From NCBI GenBank assembly GCA_963970005.1, contig CAXAMN010005258.1, forward strand, positions 186,001-250,000: a DNA stretch of 64,000 nucleotides, in the 5' to 3' direction. The notes beneath the pieces are model-generated. The model was not told the DNA's origin and did not search any database. It worked only from the letters and a program-made list of their open reading frames with translations. Numbering within the stretch: the first letter of the stretch is position 1; each line of letters opens with the position of its first letter. Shown here one piece after another: positions 20,925 through 29,550 of the stretch. This DNA comes from Durusdinium trenchii. Its lineage: Eukaryota; Sar; Dinophyceae; Suessiales; Symbiodiniaceae. A program made the translations under genes and the position numbers.

Positions 20925-21080
20925 ATATGATATGAATATGATATATGATGCATTCCTGAAATATGACATGAGAAAACAAAATTTCGGAGAATACACAACA
21001 TATGAAAAATATGAAAACATATGAACTCCTGGCAAACATATGAAATAAATATGAAACATATGAACATATGAATGTTACGT
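20925..21080. repeat. ATATGAA-type simple repeat
   Basis: Irregular repeats of ATATGA, CATATGAA and AACATATGAA cover this AT-rich stretch. Nothing else recognisable lies in 20719-21972. Confidence 0.6.
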
Positions 21081-21977
21081 TGCCTTTTGTATTCTTGGCA
21101 CGTGTTTCCCACATTATTTCACAATAGCAAAAACAGCCATAGTTTGTTCATGTTTGTTCACAATTCTTTTTCTTTATCATATGTTTTCTCAATCAACAAT
21201 CCCTATCATGCAGGAATACTAATGGCTCAAAGTTAGTTCTTTCTGCTTCGTCCTCCCAAACTGTGTGCCCAATGGGTGTGACATGAGTGGGGTGACGTCA
21301 CGCCCAACATCGTGTGCCACTCCACACTGCCAGGAAAGTAGGAGTCAAACCAATCTGCAACAAAGATTGATGCAGTTAAAAAGAAAAGAACTGACGATTC
21401 ACATGCGCTTGGAAGCAAATCAATGGATTTGCCAAAAACTGAGGTTTGTTGCATCCTGATCGCCTTTGTCTACATGGTCCTGTTGCGCTTTCTGGTTGGA
21501 ACCTGCTCCTGGTCAGCATCCAGTGTTGCTGCTTCTTGAGTCGCTGGTTTGTTTGGATCGCCAGTCGCCTGCGAGATCGGAAAGATCGATGGCAATGCCA
21601 TTTGTCATTCATGAAAGTCATGTTCACATGTCATGCCTATTTTGAATGGAGGATGCACCATCACCACGCATAAAAGGTCCACCAACTGTCAGTGTTCGAA
21701 GAGGCAAAATGAAGCTGATGGGGCGGATCCCCGAGCCTTATGCCGTCTGAAACGCCACCTTGCGCCGCTCGTGCTGTTTGAGGTGTGTGGACGGCACTCT
21801 TTTCAGTGCTACGTGGAATGCACTTGGGCGTGTGGCATGCAGCGCTGAGACGTCTCCAGAACATATTTTGAATATGTTTGATGATTGATGATTGTTGTAT
21901 TTCCCGGCATGTATATTTACAGTGTACATACATATTCTGCTATATTTTGTCTTTACAGTATATATATTTGTATATAT

Positions 21978-22216
21978 TGCAGGTAGCCTCTTCTCACAAG
22001 CCAGTCGTGCGGGGATGCTCCCGGCGTCAACGGAGGTCAAGCTTGGTGGATGTATAGTGTCTAGTTCCTATCAATCAGCTCGCACTTCAGGACAGCTATG
22101 GGCGGTCGAACAAGCGAGGTCGAATGAACCCGGCGGAACCCTAGGACACTGGATTTTGATCCACTTGGCTGGTAGCGAGTACCAAGGTTGGCTTGGGTAC
22201 GAGTGACACATCAACG
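21978..22216 (-). repeat. 3' LTR of retroelement 1
   Basis: 239-bp direct repeat of 29307-29545. The terminal base next to the purine tract is changed (C instead of T on the minus strand). The outer end is CCTGCA followed by target duplication TATAT. Confidence 0.92.
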
Positions 22217-22715
22217 TCCCCCGGAACTCTCCGAACTTTGGTTCTCTGCATGGGCATGGTCCAAGGCGTCCAGTCCAAGGCGTTTGCGATGTCTAGCTGA
22301 CCTCTTCAAAGGGTCATCAACGATTTTCCAGTGTTGATTGAGGTGGTAGAATTTCTGTAGCTGTTGTGGCTCAGAATCTTTTGTGAGTGAATTTGCCAGT
22401 TGTGCGTCACTTTGCACCCATCGTATTGGCATTTGTGTTTTCACACTGGCTTCTTTAAGTCCGATAAGCTCCAAACTTGTTCTATGCTCTGGACCTTTTG
22501 GGACGTATACCTCAGTCTGCATACGGTCATAGACGTTGGTGGAGTCCGTGACCAACACTCCTGAGATTTTTGCAACTTGTTCTTCTGTGTGGCGAACCTG
22601 CACGTCGTTTCCAAGCATCTCGAACACCTGTAGCCGTATACCATACATGGCATCTTCACAGTCAATGGCCGCTAAGGATTCAGCAGACCAACGAGATCTA
22701 CACTGTCGTTCTTTT
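22214..22715 (-). pseudogene. Retroelement 1 RNase H, C-terminal part
   Basis: After the frameshift the frame reads CRSRWSAESLAAIDCEDAM (with the catalytic Glu), VLVTDSTNVYDRM (catalytic Asp) and WVQSDAQLANSLTK, the usual order of copia RNase H. The stop TGA overlaps the first bases of the 3' LTR. Confidence 0.82.
22217..22224 (-). promoter_or_regulatory. Polypurine tract of retroelement 1
   Basis: The minus strand reads CCGGGGGA directly before the 3' LTR. This is the expected place of the plus-strand primer. Confidence 0.55.
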
Positions 22716-24190
22716 TCCTGAACGCCAGAACACGGGGCTCACAGGGCAAAGGTTCCCTGAAAGGAGCCCCTTGGAAGTGACTCCTGTCATGATACCTAAG
22801 GTGCTCTTTCCGTCATGTCTATTCTGGTCAGCTGCGTCTGCCCATCCTGCAACAAGCAGGTCGGAAGCCGGAAGGTTACCATGAACCTTGAGAACATGTT
22901 TCCTGTGACATTTGGTCTTATAGACAAGCTTATTAATATCTATCATAGTGCTCACAGTACTATCACGAACCTGGGAAAGAAACAAACTGACTCCGGCCGC
23001 TAGGTGAGGACTAGTCTGCTGAGCGCACCACGAAAGAGCCCCCAACACTGCTCGAATTCTGGTTTTCTCCCCTTCGGTAGTTGGTGATTTAGGCTCCCTG
23101 CGACGTTCTGCGGAAATGCTCAGCTCTCGAATGTCGTCGATGTACTGTGTTTGTGACAGGTCGAAGCCTCCAGTCTTGGTGCGTTCCACTTTGACCCCGC
23201 ATTGTATGAATGAGTCATACTCCCATGTTCCCCACTGGAACTTCTTCTGTATTTGGTCGCACAAACTCTTCCATGTGGAACATGAGTCACGACCGCAGAA
23301 CAAGAAGTCGTCCACGTGGCCACTGATCAAACCGACAAGCTGCCCCTGCTGGTCAACGTACTTGAAGCAACAAGGATCACACACGCACCGTTGGAAACCT
23401 AAGGAAATGAGAAATTCCGACACGGTCAGGAACCATTCCAACGGCGCATCGACTAGGCCGTAACAGGCTTTCTTCAACTTTGTGATGGAGCCAGATGGAA
23501 TTCCAAGTCCGTCGCATATCTCGTCGGTCGGGATGACGTAGGCATCATGCTGATATGATCTACCTTGTAAAAAGGCGCCGGAGGCGTCTCCCTTAGCGAC
23601 TCTCATGCCGCGGCTGGCTGCCACAACAAGTAGGATTTGCCTGGTGCTTCGTGACATGGTAGGTGCCATTGTTTGTCTTTCTGCATAGAAGGGGTCTTGA
23701 TAACCCAAGACGACACAACGAGCTTTCGCCTTTCGTTCTCCTGACTCTTCCCGCTTCCAGGTTAATACCCAGCGCATTTTCATTGCCACTTCTCGACTGG
23801 GCTGTAGATGCTGTGGCAAAGCTTTCAACGCATCGGCGGCCAAGAACTTTTTGACTTCCGTCCCTTTTGCAACTTTCATTTGTTCTCGTTCTTCTTCAGT
23901 CATGCACTCCGACACTTCTACTCCCTTTCGTCGGAGTTGAGCGGACAAGAACGATTGAAAGTGATTGGTCATGTACAATCTACCTCGTTTGCTTTCGGGG
24001 ATTTCAACTTCAATCTCAACAGCCGCTTGGCTAGAACCCCAAAAACATTCAGCATAAGAGTCCTGGAAGTCCTCAGCAAGTTCACAGTCCAACAAGTGTC
24101 CAAACGGGTTTCGTTCTTCGTTTTCCCCCGAAACTAGGTGCCGGACATTCTGGCACGGATCGTTTCTGTCGAACCCTTCGAAACGTTTGG
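22716..24190 (-). pseudogene. Retroelement 1 reverse transcriptase and RNase H, N-terminal part
   Basis: A long frame with copia-type reverse transcriptase features: RWVLTWKREESGERKAKARC, the first catalytic Asp in AKGDASGAFLQGR, LKKACYGLVDAPLEWF, and the catalytic box GHVDDFLFCG. The connection/RNase H start (LGALSWCAQQTSPHL, LLVAGWADAADQNRHDGKST) follows. The frame is lost at an A-rich run (about 22711-22716); the rest of RNase H is in another frame. The RT copies element RNA into cDNA. Confidence 0.88.
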
Positions 24191-24240
24191 ACCTGTTCTT
24201 CATCCCTACCCTGTTCAATCTCCATGGGTTCGTTATTTAT

Positions 24241-24341
24241 CTGATTTAAAACAAAAGATTCGTGATGTTGGTGTATCAGTACGAATACGTGTAATTAAAA
24301 TATTTGGTCAATTTTGTGAATTATGTCACAATTATACATAC
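24241..24341 (-). other. AT-rich 101-bp intron-like insert in retroelement 1
   Basis: On the minus strand the coding frame of the integrase tail ends ...QLTADL at GTATGTAT. An AT-rich stretch follows with a TACTGAT branch-site-like sequence and a T-rich tail, ending TTTTAAATCAG. After it the frame continues INNEPMEIEQGRDEEQ. Removing exactly GT...AG (101 bp, not a multiple of 3) keeps an acidic linker open for over 40 codons. Composition differs sharply from the GC-balanced flanks. Confidence 0.5.
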
Positions 24342-24344
24342 TAG

Positions 24345-25260
24345 ATCGGCAGTCAACTGGGTGAACGTCCAGGGCAAAACCGGGGTAGGATTAGTGAGGG
24401 TTTCCAAAGTCTCTTCTCTGGCGGAAGCGTGTCTCAGTTGAGTCACATTGGCCTTAATCAGACGACCGGCTCGAACCAACCAGACCACCGAACCGGGATG
24501 ATAAGTCCCTTCCTCAGTCAGACGGGTCTCGACGGCAAGCGCCCGACAGGGTCCCGTGTATCCTCCACTCCTGGAAGATGCGGCTGGTCCCTTAGTCAGT
24601 CCTTGAATCCTCCAGACGAACACCAAGTCCCCTTAGCCCTCGTGATCCGGTCGTCGTACACGAAGTCCGTGAAGGCCTGTTCCGCTGTCCTCATGCGTTC
24701 TTGGTTCCGTTGAAACTCTCCGTCTGGATTTTCGCACAAGGTCTCCTTCATCCGGAGATGGCCCCAAAGCATGTTGTGCAGGGCTATAGCCCCGGACCAC
24801 TTCCCGACTGAAATAGTCGTCCACCAAATGGGATCTCCAGGGTCCAGCAGGATCCACTCTCAGTTTATGGGGCTTCCCAAACACAGGTTTCCAACACTCT
24901 TGGCAGAACTGAATCATTTGTTCCCCGGAAACCCCTCCCGGACCCTTTCTCATCACCTTACCAATCCTAAACCGACACCCTTCATCAATCAACAACGTGA
25001 ACTGGACTCGGACCTTTGATGGGGATGATTCCAAAAAGCACAATCCGACTGGATGACATGCCACTTTGGTGCTAGAGGCTCAAGACTCGATCACTCTGGG
25101 TCTAGGCGCATGACGTTTAAGCTCCTGACAAACTGAACATCCAAAGTTCCGAGCCAACTCTATGATTCTAGGATCAGCGCGTCGTGAGGTTAGGGCTCGA
25201 ACCAAGTGTTCCACTGGACCATGCCCAGTGTTCCGGTGAAGCGTCGCTATGTGCTTCAGG
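24345..25260 (-). pseudogene. Retroelement 1 integrase
   Basis: An HHCC zinc module (LKHIATLHRNTGH, then CSVCQEL) starts near 25260. An in-frame TGA (25080-25082) interrupts it. The core follows with VRVQFTLLID (first Asp region) and LRVDPAGPWRS (second Asp), with a frame change near 24630. The C-terminal part (TYHPGSVVWLVRAGRLIKAN) resembles the SH3-like DNA-binding end of copia integrases. Integrase would join the cDNA to the genome; this one is broken by at least one stop and one frameshift. Confidence 0.75.
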
Positions 25261-25304
25261 GCTGTTTCTTTCTCTTCCGGCGTGAGGTCAGGTTCTTCTT
25301 CTTC

Positions 25305-25795
25305 TCAACCTCCTACCAAACTAAGAATCTCGTCCGATTCGTGACTAAGTTCGCACATGCTACATTTCATGTCACTTCGTGGATGGTGGATGTCATTGCA
25401 ACAACACTCCTTGACATGTTCTTCCAAGCACTTGGGGGGGCCCATGCTGTCCAGACAACTCTCCATGAATATCCCTCGACTTTTGGGGGTGAAGAATCGC
25501 GCGACACAGACGCGACGAGCGAACTCGGAAGTGTATGCTGAACGTCTTGTCAGAGCTCCTTGGCACACAGCATGTTTTCCGGCACATTGGCAGGGCAGAT
25601 CCATTTGTTGTGCCAAGCCCTTTTGAGCGGTGGCCATTTTCCACCCCTTACTCAACAACATCCCTTGTTTATGGTCTTTCAAATTCACCCTACAACCCTT
25701 CGTGACACAAAACAAAGGAGGATATCGTTGAAACACCTTTTGCACCACCGGGAGCCTCCAAGCGTCACAAGTCTCGGACCACTCCCACGTGGTGG
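25305..25795 (-). pseudogene. Retroelement 1 methyltransferase-like domain, C-terminal Cys-rich part
   Basis: Continues the preceding domain after a frameshift. It begins with an EWSETCDAW box, where the Glu could correspond to methyltransferase motif VI. Then come VVQKVFQRYPPLFCVTKGC, a Trp/Lys-rich loop (LLSKGWKMAT) and a Cys cluster (LPCQCAGKHAVCQG) that could bind zinc, followed by further Cys/His pairs (CCCNDIHHPRSDMKCSMC). It leads into the integrase zinc-binding module at about 25260. Function is inferred only from motif order. Confidence 0.5.
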
Positions 25796-26949
25796 TTCAG
25801 TTCCAACACCTGTTTTTCGTTTCGTTGGTTCACCTGTTGCATACGACTGAACGGACCGCACTCCGTGGAGATCCAAACATGTTCGGGTCGTTGTTTCTTG
25901 ATGGCCACGAGAATGGCTCGAACTCCGGTATTGGTTCCTATGTCATATCCGTTCCAATATGCAAAACGCTGTGCACTCGACGGGCGATTGGTGATCTGCT
26001 GCATCTGTTTTGTCAGAACGGAGTCCGGTGCGCAAGCAAGTTCAAAAAGAATGGGTTTCCTGGCCTGTACGAGAGCCTCCATACATTCAGGAAGCAATCT
26101 CTCGGCTTTCCAGCTGAGAGTCCTGATCTCAGAGAGACTTAGCTCTCGGCTCTGGCACTCAGGTGCATCCATCAGCTCTCCCTCGGAGAGTTCATAGGCC
26201 TTTGGTGGCTCTCCTACTGCGGCTCCGACACTGGATCCCAGTCGCTCGTAGAAGTGACGTCCTCGACGTTTGGCCTCCTTGGCATTCTGCTTCACCTGTA
26301 CCATGTCGTCCGAGAGATTCTTCACGGTCACCATCAAGTTCTGGAGCATGGCTTTGACTTCTTCCCCCTGGCCAGGCGTCGGCGTGGTGCTCGATGATGG
26401 CCCCGTCGGATGACTGGGTGTCTTCGAGGTGTAGCCCTTCTTCTCCGGCATGGGCGGGACCTCGTTGTTCTCCACCGTCTTCAGCCAGTCGGCCAAGCGA
26501 CGGAGTCGCGGACTGCACTGGCCTTCGGCTGCGGTCGTCAACACCCACTGGCAGTATGCCGGTTGTTGTGTCTTCACTTCTTGGTATTTGAGGTGGCACC
26601 ATTGCCCAAATCCCACGGGGTCTTCCGCATGGCCAGGGATGCTGTTGTACGCCCAGTTCAGGGCCTTCATCTTGAGGATCTCCACCGTTTCGGTTCCGGT
26701 GAGGTCCACGCCCAACTCCTCCTTCACGAACTTTTGTAAGTCCGCCTTGCGGCGGGCTGCCTTGTTGATGTTCACTTCCATCTGTCGTAGAGGTGAGGCT
26801 TCTTTGGTCTGAGGTTGCATCGCGGCCTCTCCCTCGATCTCGATCAGCCGAAGCTTCAGTTGAGACTTCGCCCAAGCCCGAGGAGCCTCCTCGCCATGAG
26901 TGAGAAGACGCTGTGGAAGCTCGGCCAAGCTCATCTGGTTCAAGGACAT
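25765..26949 (-). pseudogene. Retroelement 1 polyprotein: linker plus methyltransferase-like domain, N-terminal part
   Basis: A 394-codon open frame. The first half is helical and Arg/Lys/Glu-rich (PRAWAKSQLKLRLIEIEGEA, LQKFVKEELGVDL, PVGFGQWCHLKYQ) with a Ser/Thr/Pro hinge. The second half starts near residue 300 with ILFELACAPDSVLT, then a GYDIGTNTGVRAIL segment, then HVWISTECGPFSRMQQVNQR. This spacing and the E-C-G-P-F-S box resemble motifs I and IV (P-C-Q-P-F-S) of C5-cytosine methyltransferases, although Pro and Gln of the PCQ box are replaced. Cytosine methyltransferases have been reported in dinoflagellate retrotransposons. A frameshift near 25795 leads to the continuation at 25305-25795. 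The upstream part (26950-27364) lies in another frame. Confidence 0.6.
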
Positions 26950-27374
26950 GGCTCTCTCGCAAAGAATGAGGTCGATCAGATCGCGCTATGGGCACCGATT
27001 TGTCTCGCAGGCTGCGTGCCGGCACCCTTGACTCAACTTTCTCACAAATCATGTCGCCTGTGACACCTTGAACACCTGATCCTAATTCGTGTGCATGATG
27101 ATCACAACCAAACACTGGAAGAGGGCCGTCCGAACGCTTCGGCGAGCTCGCGGTCGATGAGCGAGAAGTGACATCTTTCGAGTCGGAGTCTCGAGAGTTT
27201 CCATCAAAACGAACTGATGACTTAGGCCGTGGCTGATCCGACACGGTGTGCGCGCTGTGTGTGAGTGCCTGTTTGCTGTTCGCCTTATCTTGCGCTGTCC
27301 CGAATTTTCCTTGGCCTGGTGATCGTTTGATTGGGCTCACTTGGTCCACGTCGTGAAGGTCCATGTGATTACTT

Positions 27375-28580
27375 TCATTGTTCCCATGTGTCTCCCCTCC
27401 GTCCTTCGAGTTCCAAAACTTTCAGAGACCCCAGTGGCTTTCCAAGATCCACGGCCTGAGTGTAAATGTCATCCGTCAGAGGCATCAGTTGGTGCCCCGC
27501 GGACGAACGCTCAAGGCGGATCATCTTCCTGGGGTCCACATGTCGAAAGACTGCTAAGTCATGTTCAAAATCGATCACGGCACCGAGTCGTCGGAGCGAG
27601 TGGATGGACAAAAGAATTGGTGCAGAACCCTCATCTAAGGCGTGTACCTTCATGGTACCCAGCCTGCCTGCCATAGGCACCTGCAGGTCCGCCGTTGAGG
27701 CGCATTGGTTCTTGCTCGAATTTCCGAGCCCAAAAACAGGTCTATCGGAAAAATCGATGTTGGCCACTCCTGTTGCTCCCCGTTTACGGGTGTTCAAATC
27801 AGTCACGCGTTCAAGGGCCGTGATCGAGCCTATTGTCCTAGTGGCACCGCCGTCCAACACGGCCTTGCCTTCAGCAACGGCCTGGGTGGTGGATATAAAA
27901 CTTTGGGACTGATCTGGAATCGTGTCACAGACTCCAGCCATGTCTTCAACTCGCTCGTTCCAAAAGACGGACGGGGCCGCTTCTTCAGCCATATGGCCCT
28001 GCGAAGACTGTTTTGGCTTCTCTTTGCACTCGGCGATCCGATGCGGACCACCACAACGAAAACACTTGATTGGAGTCCGGGCACGATTGCTGTCATCTCT
28101 CCCTCCAGAAGCGGCTGGTCGGCCATAGAACTGCCGTGACATCTTAACGGCATGTTGTCTGGCCCGAGCATCTCTCAAGGTGCGGCGGTTGTCTTGGATA
28201 GCTGTCATTGCGCTTCTGGCTCTCTCTTCTTCGGCCACCATAGCCTCGATCTCGTCAACGGAGAAACCCTCGGCTTCCAAGCTCATAGGATCGCATTCAC
28301 CCATGTGACCCCACTCCTCCTCCAGCTCATCATGACCAGAGTAGTTGGCAAGGAAGCATCCTTTTTCTGCATCACGCTTCCGGATATCACTGTCCGACCA
28401 ATGCTTCCGCAGAACTTCTTCCACGGCTCTCACTCCAAACTCGCCACGAAGCTCAGCATGGAGAACATTTCTTTCCATCACATCCAGGCCTGAGTCCATG
28501 AACAAATACCAACCCTGGATGAAGTCGGGCAGAATCTCGGGAAGCTGGTGGCGGCTCCATTCACTGGTGTCCTGACGGTC
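27375..28580 (-). pseudogene. Retroelement 1 gag C-terminus, zinc knuckle and aspartic protease
   Basis: Continues gag in a shifted frame (LPEILPDFIQGWYLF). A nucleic-acid-binding zinc knuckle CFRCGGPHRIAEC follows; its Cys-Cys-His-Cys spacing is C-x2-C-x3-H-x4-C, one residue shorter than usual. Further on is an aspartic protease-like segment with AVLDGGATRTIG (DGGA instead of the common DSGA) and the hydrophobic ILLSIHSLRRLGAVIDFE, typical of the C-terminal half of retropepsins. It ends at a TGA (27375-27377). The protease would process the polyprotein. The next part lies in other frames. Confidence 0.8.
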
Positions 28581-29278
28581 GACTGCCACTGGGAGCCATT
28601 CCATGACCAGTCGTAGTAGCCATACCACCCATGGTAGTGAGGATCCCACTCTTCGATGGGATCTTGAAACTCTGAATCTCCTTGTCCAGACGAGACCTCT
28701 TGGGGCTCCTGCTGACTATCACCTCCTGGCTCACTGCGGGCATGAGAACTCGGATGTCTTGCGACCAATGACGAGGCTGGTCCAACTGAAGTTGATGTCA
28801 CGCCATGGTCCTTCTGGTATCGTGCCATTGACTGTTGGGCCCGACTGTATGCTTCAGCCTTTCGCAGAATGAAGTCTCCCATAGGTTCTCCTCGCTGTCT
28901 CTTGGTTCCCCGGAAATACTTCAGCAAAAGCTCAGACATCTTCTCGGGCACTTTGGGTTGGCCCCGTTCGGCACGAAGGGCCGCAACCAAGACACGCACT
29001 CCTCCATCGTGGGATAGCCAATTCGCCGGCTTCCCAATCAGCACTCGTCGGGCTGGTCCACGAAGTTCGGCAGCTATGCGTGGGCCACACAGGTACCGCT
29101 TCTCTTTGACCACGGTCTGCTCGTAGAGGAGGCATGTTTCAATGAACTCTTCAAAACAAACAGCTTCTCCTCCCCAGACCGGTACACCATCCTTGCTCTT
29201 CTGTACCCCAGTGTTGAGGCCACCTGTCGACTCTATACGGCTCGGCAGTGCAGAGTACCATGCATCACCTGTCCACAT
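28570..29278 (-). pseudogene. Retroelement 1 gag, N-terminal part
   Basis: Open frame with a capsid-like helical region (CFEEFIETCLLYEQ, LLLKYFRG, MGDFILRKAEAYSRAQQS) as in copia-type gag proteins of dinoflagellates. I prefer the ATG at 29278, downstream of the primer binding site. The frame also runs back through the site into the LTR (ATG 29359). Near 28570-28585 the homologous sequence moves to another frame, and this frame ends at a stop at 28478, so gag carries a frameshift here. Confidence 0.75.
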
Positions 29279-29287
29279 CCTACTGGA

Positions 29288-29306
29288 GCTCAGGGCTCCG
29301 CTACCA
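29288..29306 (-). promoter_or_regulatory. Primer binding site of retroelement 1
   Basis: Directly after the 5' LTR the minus strand reads TGGTAGCGGAGCC. This is complementary to a tRNA 3' end (CGCTACCA) and similar to initiator-Met tRNA ends of other eukaryotes. The same 13 bases follow the 5' LTR of retroelement 2. Confidence 0.75.
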
Positions 29307-29545
29307 TGCAGGTAGCCTCTTCTCACAAGCCAGTCGTGCGGGGATGCTCCCGGCGTCAACGGAGGTCAAGCTTGGTGGATGTATAGTGTCTAGTTCCTAT
29401 CAATCAGCTCGCACGGAAGGACAACTATGGGCGGTCGAACAAGCGAGGTCGAATGAACCCGGCGGAACCCTAGGACACTGGATTTTGATCCACTTGGCTG
29501 GTAGCGAGTACCAAGGTTGGCTTGGGTACGAGTGACACATCAACA
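29307..29545 (-). repeat. 5' LTR of retroelement 1
   Basis: 239 bp, starting TGTTGATG and ending CCTGCA on the minus strand. The partner at 21978-22216 shows three clustered substitutions, one further substitution and one difference at the terminal base. Confidence 0.92.
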
Positions 29546-29550
29546 TATAT

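Larger units (their letters stand above)
21978..29545 (-). mobile_element. Retroelement 1: full-length Ty1/copia-type LTR retrotransposon
   Basis: A 7.57-kb element on the minus strand. Flanking 239-bp direct repeats (21978-22216 and 29307-29545) differ at five positions by eye. The LTR starts TG and ends CA on the minus strand, and a 5-bp target duplication TATAT lies outside (21973-21977 and 29546-29550), though in an AT-rich context. A primer binding site abuts the 5' LTR and a G-rich tract abuts the 3' LTR. Coding order on the minus strand is gag, zinc knuckle, protease, methyltransferase-like domain, HHCC and integrase, RT, RNase H. The integrase-before-RT order and HVDD motif assign it to Ty1/copia. 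Multiple frameshifts and stops make this copy non-autonomous. Confidence 0.93.

Noticed and set aside
24138..24344. Plus-strand frame ending in an AT-rich peptide
   Set aside because: Runs antisense through the retroelement and into the AT-rich insert; no match to a known protein.
26192..27364. 390-codon open frame on the minus strand overlapping the retroelement 1 polyprotein
   Set aside because: It is Arg/Ser/Gly-rich without domain motifs over its second half, where the overlapping frame (25765-26949) has family-like sequence. Only its upstream part (about 26950-27364) may be polyprotein linker.
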